DNA of 64,000 nucleotides from Rheum nobile. Taxonomy: Eukaryota; Streptophyta; Magnoliopsida; Caryophyllales; Polygonaceae. Both the position numbers and the translations under genes were made by a program. Of the stretch, positions 12,673 through 24,265 are shown piece after piece (position 1 is the stretch's first letter; the number at the start of each line of letters is the position of its first letter). The stretch is from the NCBI GenBank assembly GCA_027886185.1, contig WOAB01000619.1, forward strand, positions 1,860,001 through 1,924,000, written 5' to 3'. Under the pieces are notes generated by a model, which saw only the letters and a list, made by a program, of their open reading frames with translations, ran no database searches and had not been told where the DNA came from.

Positions 12673-15600
12673 ATGTCGTGGTCTACTAGAGATATCGGAG
12701 AATCGGCTAAACATGTATGTAAATTAAATTATATTAATTATGTATAAAATTATTATTTTAATCTAATGTCTTTCCTTATTAAACTATGTCATATGTATAA
12801 TGTCATTGCTTAGTGTTAATTAATATCGTTATATGTTTTCTTAGGGTATATAATACATATTTGATGAGATAGAACTCATATAATGATGTAAAATGATGTT
12901 TTGTTGTTCATATTAAATTAAATCAATCATGACATGTGAAATTGGATAGGAAATTTGCATATAGGTGAATGTATATATTGTGGTTTAAATTAGAATTATA
13001 TAATAATTCCAATCGTACGTAAACTTTGATGGGTCAAAACCGAAAAGAAATGCCTATTAAGTAAGGGCAAAATGAGTAAATGCGGCCATCTTCTTTTTTT
13101 TGGGTTAATTAAATTAAGGAGTATTGGTGGTTGAACTTTTTATATTGCTTTCAGTTACAAGATATATAATGTAACGAAATGACTCTCATAATAGTTTTAT
13201 GATAATAACTTATATTATAACTTTTGGATTTATTTATCTCTTTCTTAATGACATGGATGTTATCCTATGTAATTAAATTCGGTTAGGTTACTGATCTATT
13301 TTATTAAAAAGTGTATGTTCCCTTACTTCTAGTATTTAGTATAAAATAATTTTGACCATGTGATGTATTATGGGTATAATGAAAAGTTATATTATTGACA
13401 ACTTATTGTAATTTTTCAAATTGAAAGTTGTATTTATGTGAGAGGCAATTTTTTATAAGAAATAAAAGACATTGAAATATAGTTAAATATCTTTTTATAC
13501 ATTAAAGATGAAGGAATATATTCATAAAATAATGAACAACTACCTCATTATAAAGTTGACACATGTCTTATTTAAAAAAAAATCATTTTTAGAAATAGTT
13601 TGCTCCATCATCTACTCCAGTATCCCACTATTTCTAAGAGTATTTAGCATTAATTTGTTTGAGTACTTGATTTCATTAGCGTTAAGTTGTTTAAATAGAT
13701 TTTTAGGATCAATAAGAATTGGGAAATGTAGTTAAATTTTTTGAGTATATTGATTTCATTAGCGTTAATTTTTATAAGATATAAAAGACAGTGAATTATA
13801 GTTAATTTTTTACTTTGACAACAAGTATTATGATATGCATGATGTGTTAGTGGTGAGTCTGTGATAAGTTCCATGTACTTTAGAAATATATATTTCTTCA
13901 AATACAAAGATAGTAGGATACCATAAAGAGAACTTATTGCTATTTTTTTAAAGGCATTCTATTTAATGTGCCTAAAATTAAACATCTTAGAATTTGTTGG
14001 ATCATTATATATTTTGCATTATCTCATATTAATTTAAAATATTGGAAAATAGTGGCAGGATTTTCTTACGTACTTCCAGACGGGTTACAGGTTGCCAGAT
14101 CGTAAATCCAGGTTAGAGTTGGCACTTGAACAAGGAACTGCATTGAACATGGTATTGACTATTCAGAAATCATGGGAGCGAAAAGTCATACTAGTGTGCA
14201 AGAGGTCGGTAAGCTATCAGCCGCTCACGGATCATTTGATACGCAAGACGTGAACAAAGAAGAGAAACTGCCCATTCGTGCTAAACGAGGTGATGCAAAA
14301 GGACACGTCGTGGATGTTGTCGGTGGTCTACGATACTCACGATCATGACCTTGCGATGCGCTTAGAGGGTCATGCCTATGTCGGACGTTTGACTGAGGCT
14401 CAAAAGAGACAAGTCGTGGCTTTGACACAAGCTTCCGCAAAGCCGAAGATGATTATGACCTTCCTACGGCAGAAGTATGACAAGGTCTTTACGTCGAGGA
14501 AGCAAATCTACAACATTTGGAAGCAGTTTCACGCAGAAGAGATGGAGGGCATGGCGATAACTTAGTACACTCTCTCTTTGATTACTACGTCCATCCCCAA
14601 AGGCTTCCTGGGGCAGAGCGACATCGTTCAAAACTTGTTCTGGGCTCACCCCCATTCAAATCATCTCCTGAAGTTGTTTCCTTACATTGTCATCATGGAT
14701 TCAAAATAAAAGACGAACAATATAGTAGTTAAGATATTAAAAAATTTGAGTAATTTGATTCATTAATGTAATGTGGTTAGAACCGTTTTTAATACTTGCA
14801 TTTAAAATATTATAGGTACAAGTTGCCCCTAGTTGAGATCGTCAACTTTACGTGCACGGGACATACCTTTAACATTGCCCATTCTTTCATGGCACACGAG
14901 AACGTCGATCACTACGAATGGACACTGCTAGAGCTGGCACACTTGTTCGCCAAAGTCGGCAAGAGGCCAACGACGATAGTCATGGACCGAGATTTGGCCG
15001 AGGTCAAACCTATAGGCCATGTATTCCCTGATGCCCAACATATATTGTGTTGGGTACATATACTACACAATTACAAGGCTTATGTCCTCAACTTGACGCA
15101 TAATGCTAGCCTAGCAAATGCATTTCATGGGAAAATCTCATTTACTGTTCAATTTAAAATCCCAGTATACCTACTACGGGCACCTCAAAGAGATGCAACA
15201 ATTAGGCTTCGTTGGTTTATTGGGTTACCTTATGACTACGTGGCTTGGGCCTTGGAGATAACATATTGTCAAAGCCTGGACTGATACCAACCTTCATTTA
15301 CTCACAAGAACCACGACTAGGTAAATCAGTTTAAGTTTATGGTGTATTATGGCTAATGTTTTTTCATGCATGACATGGTTTTCTTATAAATATTCGTCAT
15401 GTGTTTGCAGGATTGAGGAGGCACACTCTGTTCTTAAAGATTGGATTGAACGAAAGCATGTACTCAGTTTCAACACACTAGCTCAGAAGATCCATCAACT
15501 CACACAAGACTAGGTTAGTGTAGTGGGAGGGCAAATGGATCGTAACACGATCCCAACCGTGGAGCTAAGGCTACAAGTACCTTACGAGGAACTGTTTAGT

Positions 15601-18250
15601 TAGCTTGTGAACAGTGTGTCGAAATTGTGTTTGGACACAATGTTGGGCACAATAGATAGGATCTTGGACCGAAATATAAATTTGACATCTCTGTTTGCAA
15701 TGACCATTGGTGGACGGTGGTCAGGGGACTTCCATGCGCACACGATTTGTTCCTAGCGATGGCAAGAAACACCCTCATACGGCCATTCAAATCCATATAT
15801 TCTGGAAACAAATGATATGGGAAGGTGTTACGGATGCACAAGGGCTCCTAGTCCTACTACTTTCACGACAAGTCAACTTAGGCCCCATTCCATGGTGGGG
15901 GATTTTGAGGCTGGGAGAACGCTGAAGAAAACGCACTGACCAAATCCAAGTCGATGAACGAGTCAACATTAAAGCATTAGGGTAGTCGGGGCAAACGCAA
16001 ATGTCATAAGCCATCAGTCAGCGGGTCAGTGGTCGGGACCAAAAAGGATAAACCAGACGAAGGTTTTAGGGTGAATTTTGGGATTCGGAATGTGGACCCG
16101 TTCATGTTCATATACATGTCAAATGCGGTAAACGTAACGTGGTGATCAGCTCTACTTTGTAGTGCTTATCTAGGAGTTGTTACCGGTGTTTAGGGTGCCA
16201 TTTGTAGGGATTTAGAGCACAACTGTGGAGTATGGAGTTGGAGTGAAGAAGTGTGGATATGGTGATTTGGAGGAGCTAATTGAAGACATCCAGAAGACGA
16301 GGAGTAGACCACCTGAGGAGACGAGGAAGAGTAGAGGAGGAATCCACACAAAGGAATGAGAGAAGAGTTGCCGCGAGCCACCGCGACCAGGGTGAAGGCC
16401 ACGAAGCATCCGTGGCGAGAGGCGAAGCGCGGAGCAACGAATGTCACAGCCGCGACCGCGGAAGTTCCACCGCGCCCGCGGAAAATCCTGTGCTGGCAAA
16501 AGTCGAGAGCAAACAATCAAATTCCGCGACCGCGGAATCTGTTCCGCGATCGCGGAAGCACACGGGAAGCGGGCGCTGGAATTTCCGAAGTTTTTATTTC
16601 TTTTTCCTTTTCGATTTTCTTTCTTTTATTTTATTCCAAACTTTATATTTTGTTTTCTTTTAGACTACTTTCGTTATCTTTTCCCTTTCGTTTTAGGGTT
16701 AGGTTATTTAACCTAGTTTCCCATTCATTGTTCATTGTCAAGTTTTACATTCAACATTGTTTTTCCTTTGAAGTTATGAAGAACTAAGCACCTTTGCTTA
16801 GTCCGACAATTAAAGTCTAAGTTTGAATTTGATTGTGAGGTTATTCCTTTCCCTTATCCTTGAATGTTATTAATTCTTTTATGCTTCATCCAATTGAGTT
16901 ATATTGATTTCTCTAGATTAGCTACCTAGTTTTATCGATATTATTCATACTGCAGGATTAGGATCTTGAATAGTATTGGTTGGATCTAACTCATCAGTTG
17001 TTGTGATTATCATTATTAATATTAGTTTCCCTAGCCTGGCAACCTAGTTGAGATTAGTATTATCTATAGTGTTAGTTACCTCTTTCTAGTCAACTTGTTG
17101 AGATTAATATTATTCATCCCTAATTCAGAAGTAGCAAACACGATTTACTGGAACGAGTTGTGAATGTTTATTGTGAAGAGAATTAATTGCATGTCAAGTA
17201 CTGACGAGTTGTTAAGTATTGCATGAGCCTATCTATTCCTGAGCTTATTCTGCTGTTAGATTTATCTTGATAGTTTCTTGATTGGTTTAATAGTTAGGGT
17301 TACCAGGCCGAGTTGGACTGGTAACTATTTCAGAACAGGGATTAGGACATTCATGAGGATTGAGGACTAGGAATAATTAATGATCAATCAACCAAACTGA
17401 AGGTGGATATTTGTCTGGCTAAGTGTTTTTCCCTAATTGATTTCATCTTTGCTTTTATTTATTTCACTTTATTTTGTTATTTGCAAACCAACCAACCAAA
17501 ACCCCCCCTTGTTACTTTGCATGCAAATCTACATAAAGAAAACAACTCCTCCCTGTGGGATTCGGCCCTTGCTTACCCAGACTACTAGTTTAGGTTTGTT
17601 AGGATTTATTTTGATCAAGTTAACACGACTAAAACCTGCCTATCATGTGGCTACCGGTCACTGGCTGAGTTACTCCGGTTGTGCCAGGGCGAGTGGAAGC
17701 AAATTTGAAGGGTGATGGCAACAGAGCTGAAAAGAAACACACATGTGTATAGTGCAATGAGCATAAACTTGTCATCCAATTGCCCGATCGAATCCACAAC
17801 ATAAACGACATCGACAATAATTGTGGGCGACACATTGGATGGAAATGTCGATGTGTGGCTTGATTTTTGCTACAACCTACCAAAAAGCTTTGGTGTTTTC
17901 ATCATGGAGCGGTGTGCACACAAGTCTACTGATGATTTCCCATCGTGCTAGCGACCAACCTCCTACAGACGTCCTTGTAGTGGCCTTAGTCGGAGCTTGT
18001 GACCATTTTATACCCGTAAACTACGTCACTCATCCTTTTTATAACGTTTCCTACTTTTTTCCCTACATGAGTAATTGTAAATTAATAATCTGTTGTAGGT
18101 ATGGTTGGAGAAAGATGCCCTAATCCCTCCCATTGTGGGCTTGTTGAAGGACTACCACATTCTAGTGTTGATAATTGGAACCAAGCATTTCTTCCGCAGA
18201 TAGTTGAGTTCCAAAGATATCGTGTAGAGCATGGTCGGCCTACCGCGTGA
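12673..18250 (+). pseudogene. MULE transposase-OTU fusion gene, copy 1 (broken)
   Basis: This is a five-exon gene with the same architecture as the copy at 46,632. Exon 1 is 12673-12714 (MSWSTRDIGESAKH, then GTATGT). Exon 2 starts at 14059 after GGCAG. Exon 3 is 14816-15320, exon 4 is 15411-18024 and exon 5 is 18099-18250. Exons 2-4 encode a FAR1-like DNA-binding region and a MULE transposase core with DRDLAE and CWVH; exons 4-5 encode an OTU-like region. It is dead: the exon 2 donor is altered (AACAATATAG where copy 2 has AACAAGTAAG), several frameshifts and stops occur (for example TAG near 15,512 where copy 2 has CAG), and a solo LTR sits in the OTU segment. No PMD gene follows it. Confidence 0.85.
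16143..17645 (+). mobile_element. Solo LTR, 1,503 bp, Athila/Tat-like, inside MULE copy 1
   Basis: It begins TGATCAGC and ends CCTATCA, with a 5-bp target duplication CGTGG (16138-16142) / TGTGG (17646-17650) differing by one transition. Near its 3' end is CTCCCTGTGGGATTCGGCC, a signature I associate with Athila-type Ty3/gypsy LTRs. The OTU coding sequence of MULE copy 1 stops at its left edge and resumes at its right edge, which confirms insertion. No internal region is present, so it is a solo LTR. Short GC-rich palindromes cluster at 16,450-16,557. Confidence 0.85.
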
Positions 18251-18836
18251 GTTTTTATAAAACTTCATTCATTGTCAATTTTGCAAACTTAGGATCATAA
18301 CGTAATAAATGTTTTATGTATAAAATCCCACTTTCCCGAAAACACACATATATTCTACTTGGTCATTTTTTATTCATTTCGTATGATCAAACTTAGATTT
18401 TTCCTAAAATAAACCAAAAAATCGCAACCAAAATCAAACATGAAAACACACCCGAACCCGAGTTAATATCAAAGTAAATGTTCGGACTAAATAAGTATTA
18501 AAGTGAAAAAATTCCCCAATGCCGCCAAAATCCCCTAACCAAAAATTCCAATACCGCCAAAAAATTTCACAATACAAACGGCACCCAATACCACGTCTAA
18601 ATCCACTCGAAAGAAAATCAACCCAACGATAAGGAAAACTGGCCAATCGAGTGGTTTCATGCCCACGACTTTGATTACCGCCCAATTCCAACGGTACTGA
18701 AAATCGCTGGAATGTGGGCAGTCCACGTGGCGCATCGCGCGTCGGATCGCCAAGCTATCCCCAACAGTATTGATAACCGCTGGAATGTGGGTCGTTCGCG
18801 TGGCGCATCACGCGACCCTTGTTTCATTGTAACCGA
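18251..18836. other. No gene; flank between MULE copy 1 and the second hAT
   Basis: AT-rich sequence is followed by a GC-richer part (18,690-18,820) with two related CGCTGGAATGTGGG...GTGGCGCATC segments. No protein is recognisable. Confidence 0.4.
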
Positions 18837-19437
18837 TAGACCTGGGCAAACGCGGACTGGCCCGGCCGCCCGTGTAAACGGGAGGGTATGAACAAGTTCA
18901 TAAGCTCTAAAGAATCGAAAATATCCGGCCCGAGTACTGGGAGGGCCGGGTATGGACAAGGGGTCAAGCCTTGTAAGGCCGGTAAGCCCGGCCCGTACAT
19001 ATTATATAAATATTATTTATATATATAATATTACATTATTACTACTCCTATAAAAATAAAAATAAAAACACTTAAACTAAGTAATATAAAAGCTAAATTT
19101 TTATGGGTTACAAACTCCACTCCACCCCTCGTTCTCACATGTGTGTAGACTTTGATATTGGATATTTAATATTTTTTATTGTAAGGTGAAAAGACTATTT
19201 AGACTTATACAAATTTTGATTTTTTTGTAATTATGGACATGAATTATAAATGTGAATTATATACAAAACCGAATATGGGTCCGGGCGGGCTACCCGGGCC
19301 CGGGAATACGGACGAGCTTGGATAGTTGTCCAAGCCCTATTCCCGGGCTCAGCCCGATCCGGGCCCGGATAAACGGACAAAATTTCCAGGTCAAGCTCGG
19401 ACCATATCCGGCCCGAGCCTGAAGATGCCCAGGTCTA
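18837..19437. mobile_element. Non-autonomous hAT element, 601 bp
   Basis: The ends are TAGACCTGGGCA and its complement TGCCCAGGTCTA. A perfect 8-bp target duplication GTAACCGA lies at 18829-18836 and 19438-19445. Both subterminal parts carry inverted GGCCCGGGC-like motifs, and the middle is AT-rich without coding capacity. The TIR differs from the other two hAT elements, so this is a separate family. Confidence 0.92.
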
Positions 19438-19576
19438 GTAACCGAGCTCGTTCACGCAGATCGCCAAGTTGTCCCGAAATACTCCCGCACATCTATATAC
19501 ATATACTAAAGCCACAATTATCTCTCATACGTACACTCTCTCGACTATGCCACATCATAAAAAAAATATACATTTA

Positions 19577-19605
19577 CCTATTCACCCTTCTATTATTTTA
19601 CATTT

Positions 19606-19640
<35 letters not shown>

Positions 19641-20232
19641 AATTTCCTTAATTACAAACCAAATATCTCCCATTACATGTAATAATATATTACTTTCCTT
19701 TAAACATATCCCAACTTTTAATTATGTTCATTTCCTTAATTACCAACTAAATATCTCCCATTACATATAATGATAGATTACCTTCCTTAAAAAGATATTC
19801 GAAGTTGTAACTATGTTTATTATATTAAAAATAATAATGTAATATAATATTATATTATAAGAAAAATATTTAATATTATAATATGTTCAATTAATGAGAG
19901 AAAGTTATTTTTAACCAAATTTAACTTTGGGATATGCTTAAAATAACCAAATTCGATTTAGTATATAGATACCAAACTTAACTATTCACCCTTCTATTAT
20001 TTTACAATCTCCTATCTATACAAATTTCATTATTTACAAACCAAATATCTTCCATTACAAATAATAATATATAATTTTCCTTTAAACATATACCAACTTT
20101 TAATTATGTTCATTTTCTTAATTACCAACTAAATAGCTCCCATTACATATAATAATAGATTACCTTCTTTAAAAGATATTCCAAGTTCTAACCATGTTTA
20201 TGATATTGAAAATAATAATTTAATATAATGTT
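19577..20232. repeat. Direct duplication of an AT-rich ~260-bp segment
   Basis: Segments at about 19,577-19,850 and 19,981-20,232 share the same order of motifs (TATTCACCCTTCTATTATTTTAC, CAAATATCTCCCATTACA-type, CTTTTAATTATGTTCATTT). A (TA)n microsatellite at 19,609-19,638 is present only in the first copy. No coding potential. Confidence 0.7.
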
Positions 20233-20256
20233 AAATTAAAAAAGTTCTTTATTTAA

Positions 20257-21112
20257 TCTATATACTATATTAAACCCTAATTATATCTCTTACATGTCAG
20301 CACGTGGAAGCTATGCCAAGTAGGCAAATCTTAATGTAGAATTATAATTTCATCTTTTTACTAGTTTTGATACTTACATATTATATTTCTTATCTATTTA
20401 CTTAAAACCTAAAATTACATACCTTAATTATACAAATATTATCCTCTCAAGGATTATTTATATATTTTTACCTTATTAGTTTCTTCTTATTTGTAAATAA
20501 TTTTATTAATATACTATATTTTACCTAATTAGTTACGTTACTTCTTATTTGTAATTGAAAATTATTATATAAAATATGTTTATAAAACAAAAATTGAAAA
20601 CTATGTTAAAATTAGTTATAAATTAATATGTAAAGCAAAAAAAATTAAAATCTACGTTTCAACCATGTCAAAGGTACATTTTTTCGAAGTTATATACTTA
20701 AAAACGTATTGCTATTATAGTTTTAATACTTAAATTAATATAATTGATAACATGCAATTGAAAATGTAATTAATAATGTATGATTCATGATGCAAAGCAG
20801 TAAATTATATTAAAACATATGAAATAAGTATGTGATACCATTTTTCCATTTTAATTAATTATTTAGTCATTTCTATTACTTAAATATAATTTATGTATTT
20901 TCTTATTCAATTATTTGTATGAAATTCTTGTAAAAAAATTGTATACATATTCGCGTATATACTTTCAATTCTAATCATACAAAAACCTTATGATCATATG
21001 TTCAAGAGATTAAACTTATAATTTATCATTTTAATTTTTGTAAATATTTAATAATACTTTAATTTTGAAATTTTTTAACCAGACCCGTGCAGGGCATGAG
21101 GACATATGCTAG
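20257..21112 (+). mobile_element. Non-autonomous Helitron-like element, ~856 bp
   Basis: It starts with TCTATATACTATATTAAA directly after an A and ends with CTAG directly before a T, as expected for Helitron insertion between A and T. A GC-rich CCCGTGCAGGGCATGAGG stretch, which could be a worn terminal hairpin, lies about 8 bp before CTAG. There is no Rep/helicase coding sequence. The worn hairpin and lack of a second copy keep confidence moderate. Confidence 0.6.
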
Positions 21113-23498
21113 TTTTTACCTATAGTTACCCATCTCACTCCACCCTCTAACTCACACTTTCAACCATATCTTTGCCAACCTCCAAAGGCATCCAAAGGAC
21201 GAGCGAAAACAAGATGCCACCGAAAACTCACACAGGATCGGGAAACAACCGTTCACTATGGGTATGTTTTTCAGTTCAAATCTGTATGAAGATACCACTT
21301 ATCATGGGCAGTCTTTAAGTTCAAAGCCTTCCTTCACTGCTCAAATTTCAAATCCTCATATTTTCGCAATATATGGAGACAATCTTGACAAATTAAAGTT
21401 AAAGATATACATATATAGTTTTTTTCTTATAAAATATTTATAAGAGTTACATGATTATAAATTAAAAAAAATAACTGCATAAGAATGGGTATGAACAAAT
21501 TATACAAGAGTTGTACGAATTATATATTTAAAAATAAAATATTGAACATCTTGCTTTTAACTATTTAATATAGTGATATTTCAATGTTGCATTTGAACAT
21601 TTAGATTTTTTTAAAAAAATTACTTAAATATAATATAGACTAGTGTAGTACCCGTACTCTATACAAGTGCACGTACATTTATAAATCATCAATAATTATT
21701 CATGATTGAATTAAATTATGTAATAATTTTAAGTTGTTTTAAGAAAAAAATCTTATTGATATTGTTTAAGAACTATATAAATGGAAGATTAAAATGAAAT
21801 AAATTTGTTATTTAAAAGCAATATGTTCAACATTTTATTGTTAATTATATAACTTGTATAAATATATTATAATTTATACATTCGTATTCTTGTACAATTA
21901 TCCCTTTTATTTATAATCATGTAATTATTGTCATGCACGAGATATTTTTGTTGAAGTCGGGTATGCATTCCCATACCATTTATCGTGTATTTTCAATAAA
22001 CTATATTACATTAACATAAATATAAAAATTATGTCAATATTTTAATATTAAAAATTATAAGTGACATTAGTTAAACATAAATATTATTTGTGTACTTATA
22101 GGAAAATTCTAGCTTTAAAAGTGATATGTTGAAATGCTATATAAAAATATATTATTTTAATATATATTATTCAAAAATATGAAAATATTAATCATATTAA
22201 CTCAAAAATGAAAATAGAAAGAATTTAATGACTAATTGTAAATCGTTAGTCTAAAAACATTTACTTCTTAAATTTTGTTAAGATTGGGTAGTTTATATTT
22301 TGCTCAATGATTGATATAGATATTATAAATTGACATGTATCCAAATCGTAATATTATATTATGTGACAAAATTATGTTGATTTTCTAGTGAAGGTCAATA
22401 TTAAAAAAAACTCATTTTGGTACTTTGAAAAGAATGTTGGACAAAATTGTGTATTAAATTATGTAAAATTAGAAATATGCAAGAGTCTAAAAACTCTACT
22501 ATTCAAATTTAATTATACATAATTTTTATAAAGGCTTCTAATTTTCATTATCACTGTTTCAAAAATCAAAGGTGTTGCCTTTATTTCAAAAACACCACCA
22601 CTCAAATTCAAGCTATATATTATATACCATAACCTATTAAAACTCAAATCAACGTCAATAAATATACATTTTCTTATTATATTATATGAAATAATCAATA
22701 ATAAAACATCCTTTTGGCCTATATACAATTAAAAATCTAAGAGATTCCATATCCATTAATATGTAATGTTTAATAAGCAAAAGTAGTCATTCATTTTATA
22801 CTCTATATAATAATTTATTTAAACATCATATATAACAAAATAAAAAAACATACAAACATATAAAAATAAATTACGATAATAACTTATCGAACTGATAGAC
22901 TTAATGGTTAAAGGGTGATGATACTTATTGTGATAAAGATCGAGATGTACAATTTATAGCATAGTTTATTTTAAATTTCGGTTCAAGATTTTTTTTATTT
23001 TGGTCGACTTGGTTCAAGATGTAGACATACAATAAAATGCAATGTACACAATTAGTTTATCCTCTAGTACACTCAAACCAAATAATCTTACATTTAAATT
23101 TCCTTTAATTTAAATATAATTTTGAAATTTAGTAAAAAGTTGTTTATACAAAATTATCATTACGTTTGGAAAGTTGTAAATTGGTTATGACTTGATAAAA
23201 TTTTGAGGTACAAAATAAGATTTTATTTGAGATTTATTATAAATTTTGATTTGAATTTGACAAAATTGGTAAAGTGTTACCTACACATAAAATCAATAAC
23301 AAATGTGATATTGTTTAATCAATAAAATGTAATAAAAAATAATTTCAATGAATATTAAAAAAGATAATTTTCATTTATTGACTACAGTGTATCAATTCCT
23401 TAATGAGTCATTTAAAAACTTATTTGGAACCAAGAGTATTGACTCCTTAATGTATGTCAGCTTCATCCATACTATTATACTTTCCCTCCTTACCATTA
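21113..23498. other. AT-rich gene-free stretch; possible minus-strand Helitron 3' end at 21,640
   Basis: At 21,640 the minus strand reads GTACTACACTAG followed by T, after a CCCGTGC-like segment, resembling the 3' end of a second Helitron extending to the right. Its 5' end was not found. A 34-codon ORF starting MPPKTHTG at about 21,212 has no recognised homology. The rest is AT-rich without genes. Confidence 0.35.
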
Positions 23499-23997
23499 CT
23501 ATAACACCTCGACTTATGTCGATAGTGCTACACGCCAGTGACCTCAGACTTTAATGTCCAAAGTCACCCAATGCTTAATCTGATTAACTTATGCGTAAAA
23601 TAAATAAATATTCAATAACAAATGAGTAGCAATTTACTTTTAAAATAAATATCCAATCTTATTAATAATTCCCTCGTGATTGAGAAGATAAGTTTTACAA
23701 AACGATATTGAAATTACAACTGAAGTCTTTAAATAAATACTAATTACATGACTAGATTATCTAACACTTTCACCTATTACATTAATTTGGAAAATTAAAC
23801 TATATAATCAAACAACTTTGAAATACTTCAAAACTAAACTTCATCCACAAGCATTCTTCTCTGTCTTGTTACTTCTAGACAGTCGACTGATGTGTTGTAT
23901 GAGACGGATGACACCATCCAACCATACAAGGAAAAAAATGGCAGGTTAGTCTACTGAAAGACTAAGCAAGGATAGTTTATGTGAGGTTATGTGTGGT
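23499..23997 (-). mobile_element. Truncated Tekay-type LTR fragment, minus strand
   Basis: It begins TAACACCTCGACTTATG and then GCCAGTGACCTCAGACTTTA, matching the left end of the solo LTR at 24,266 (same block after TAACACCCCC). The GGATGACACC...GTTAGTCTACTGAA segment is also shared. Similarity stops at a perfect palindrome at 23,998. It is a diverged family member with the rest of the LTR missing. Confidence 0.75.
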
Positions 23998-24037
23998 CAT
24001 ATCTAGGTATTATCATTAATGATAATACCTAGATATG
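23998..24037. repeat. Perfect 40-bp palindrome
   Basis: Two 20-bp arms starting CATATCTAGG meet at 24017/24018 with no spacer and no mismatch. It lies exactly where the truncated LTR fragment loses similarity to its relatives. A second, shorter palindrome (CAAGCTAGCTTG) follows about 15 bp later. Confidence 0.95.
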
Positions 24038-24265
24038 ATCACTACTAGCCAGCAAGCTAGCTTGTATCAACCTTCAAGGTTTGTTTTGTGGATGCCGTGA
24101 TTATTATGTAAATTTGTAATTAATTAGGGTTTGTTTGGTTAGTTGTTTTGTTCGTCAGTCCAACTTAATTTGATCACTACTAGCTAGTGAATGTAGTTTT
24201 TTCAGTCAAACAACGGACCGATTTTGCACCAGTTAATATAACAAATATATATATGAGCCGACTGA

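Noticed and set aside
16190..16787. Overlapping ORFs of 90-143 codons on both strands
   Set aside because: They fall in the GC-rich palindromic part of a solo LTR; openness follows from base composition.
18434..18959. Minus-strand ORFs around 18.4-18.9 kb
   Set aside because: They are short and overlapping, run into the hAT element, and have no recognisable motif.
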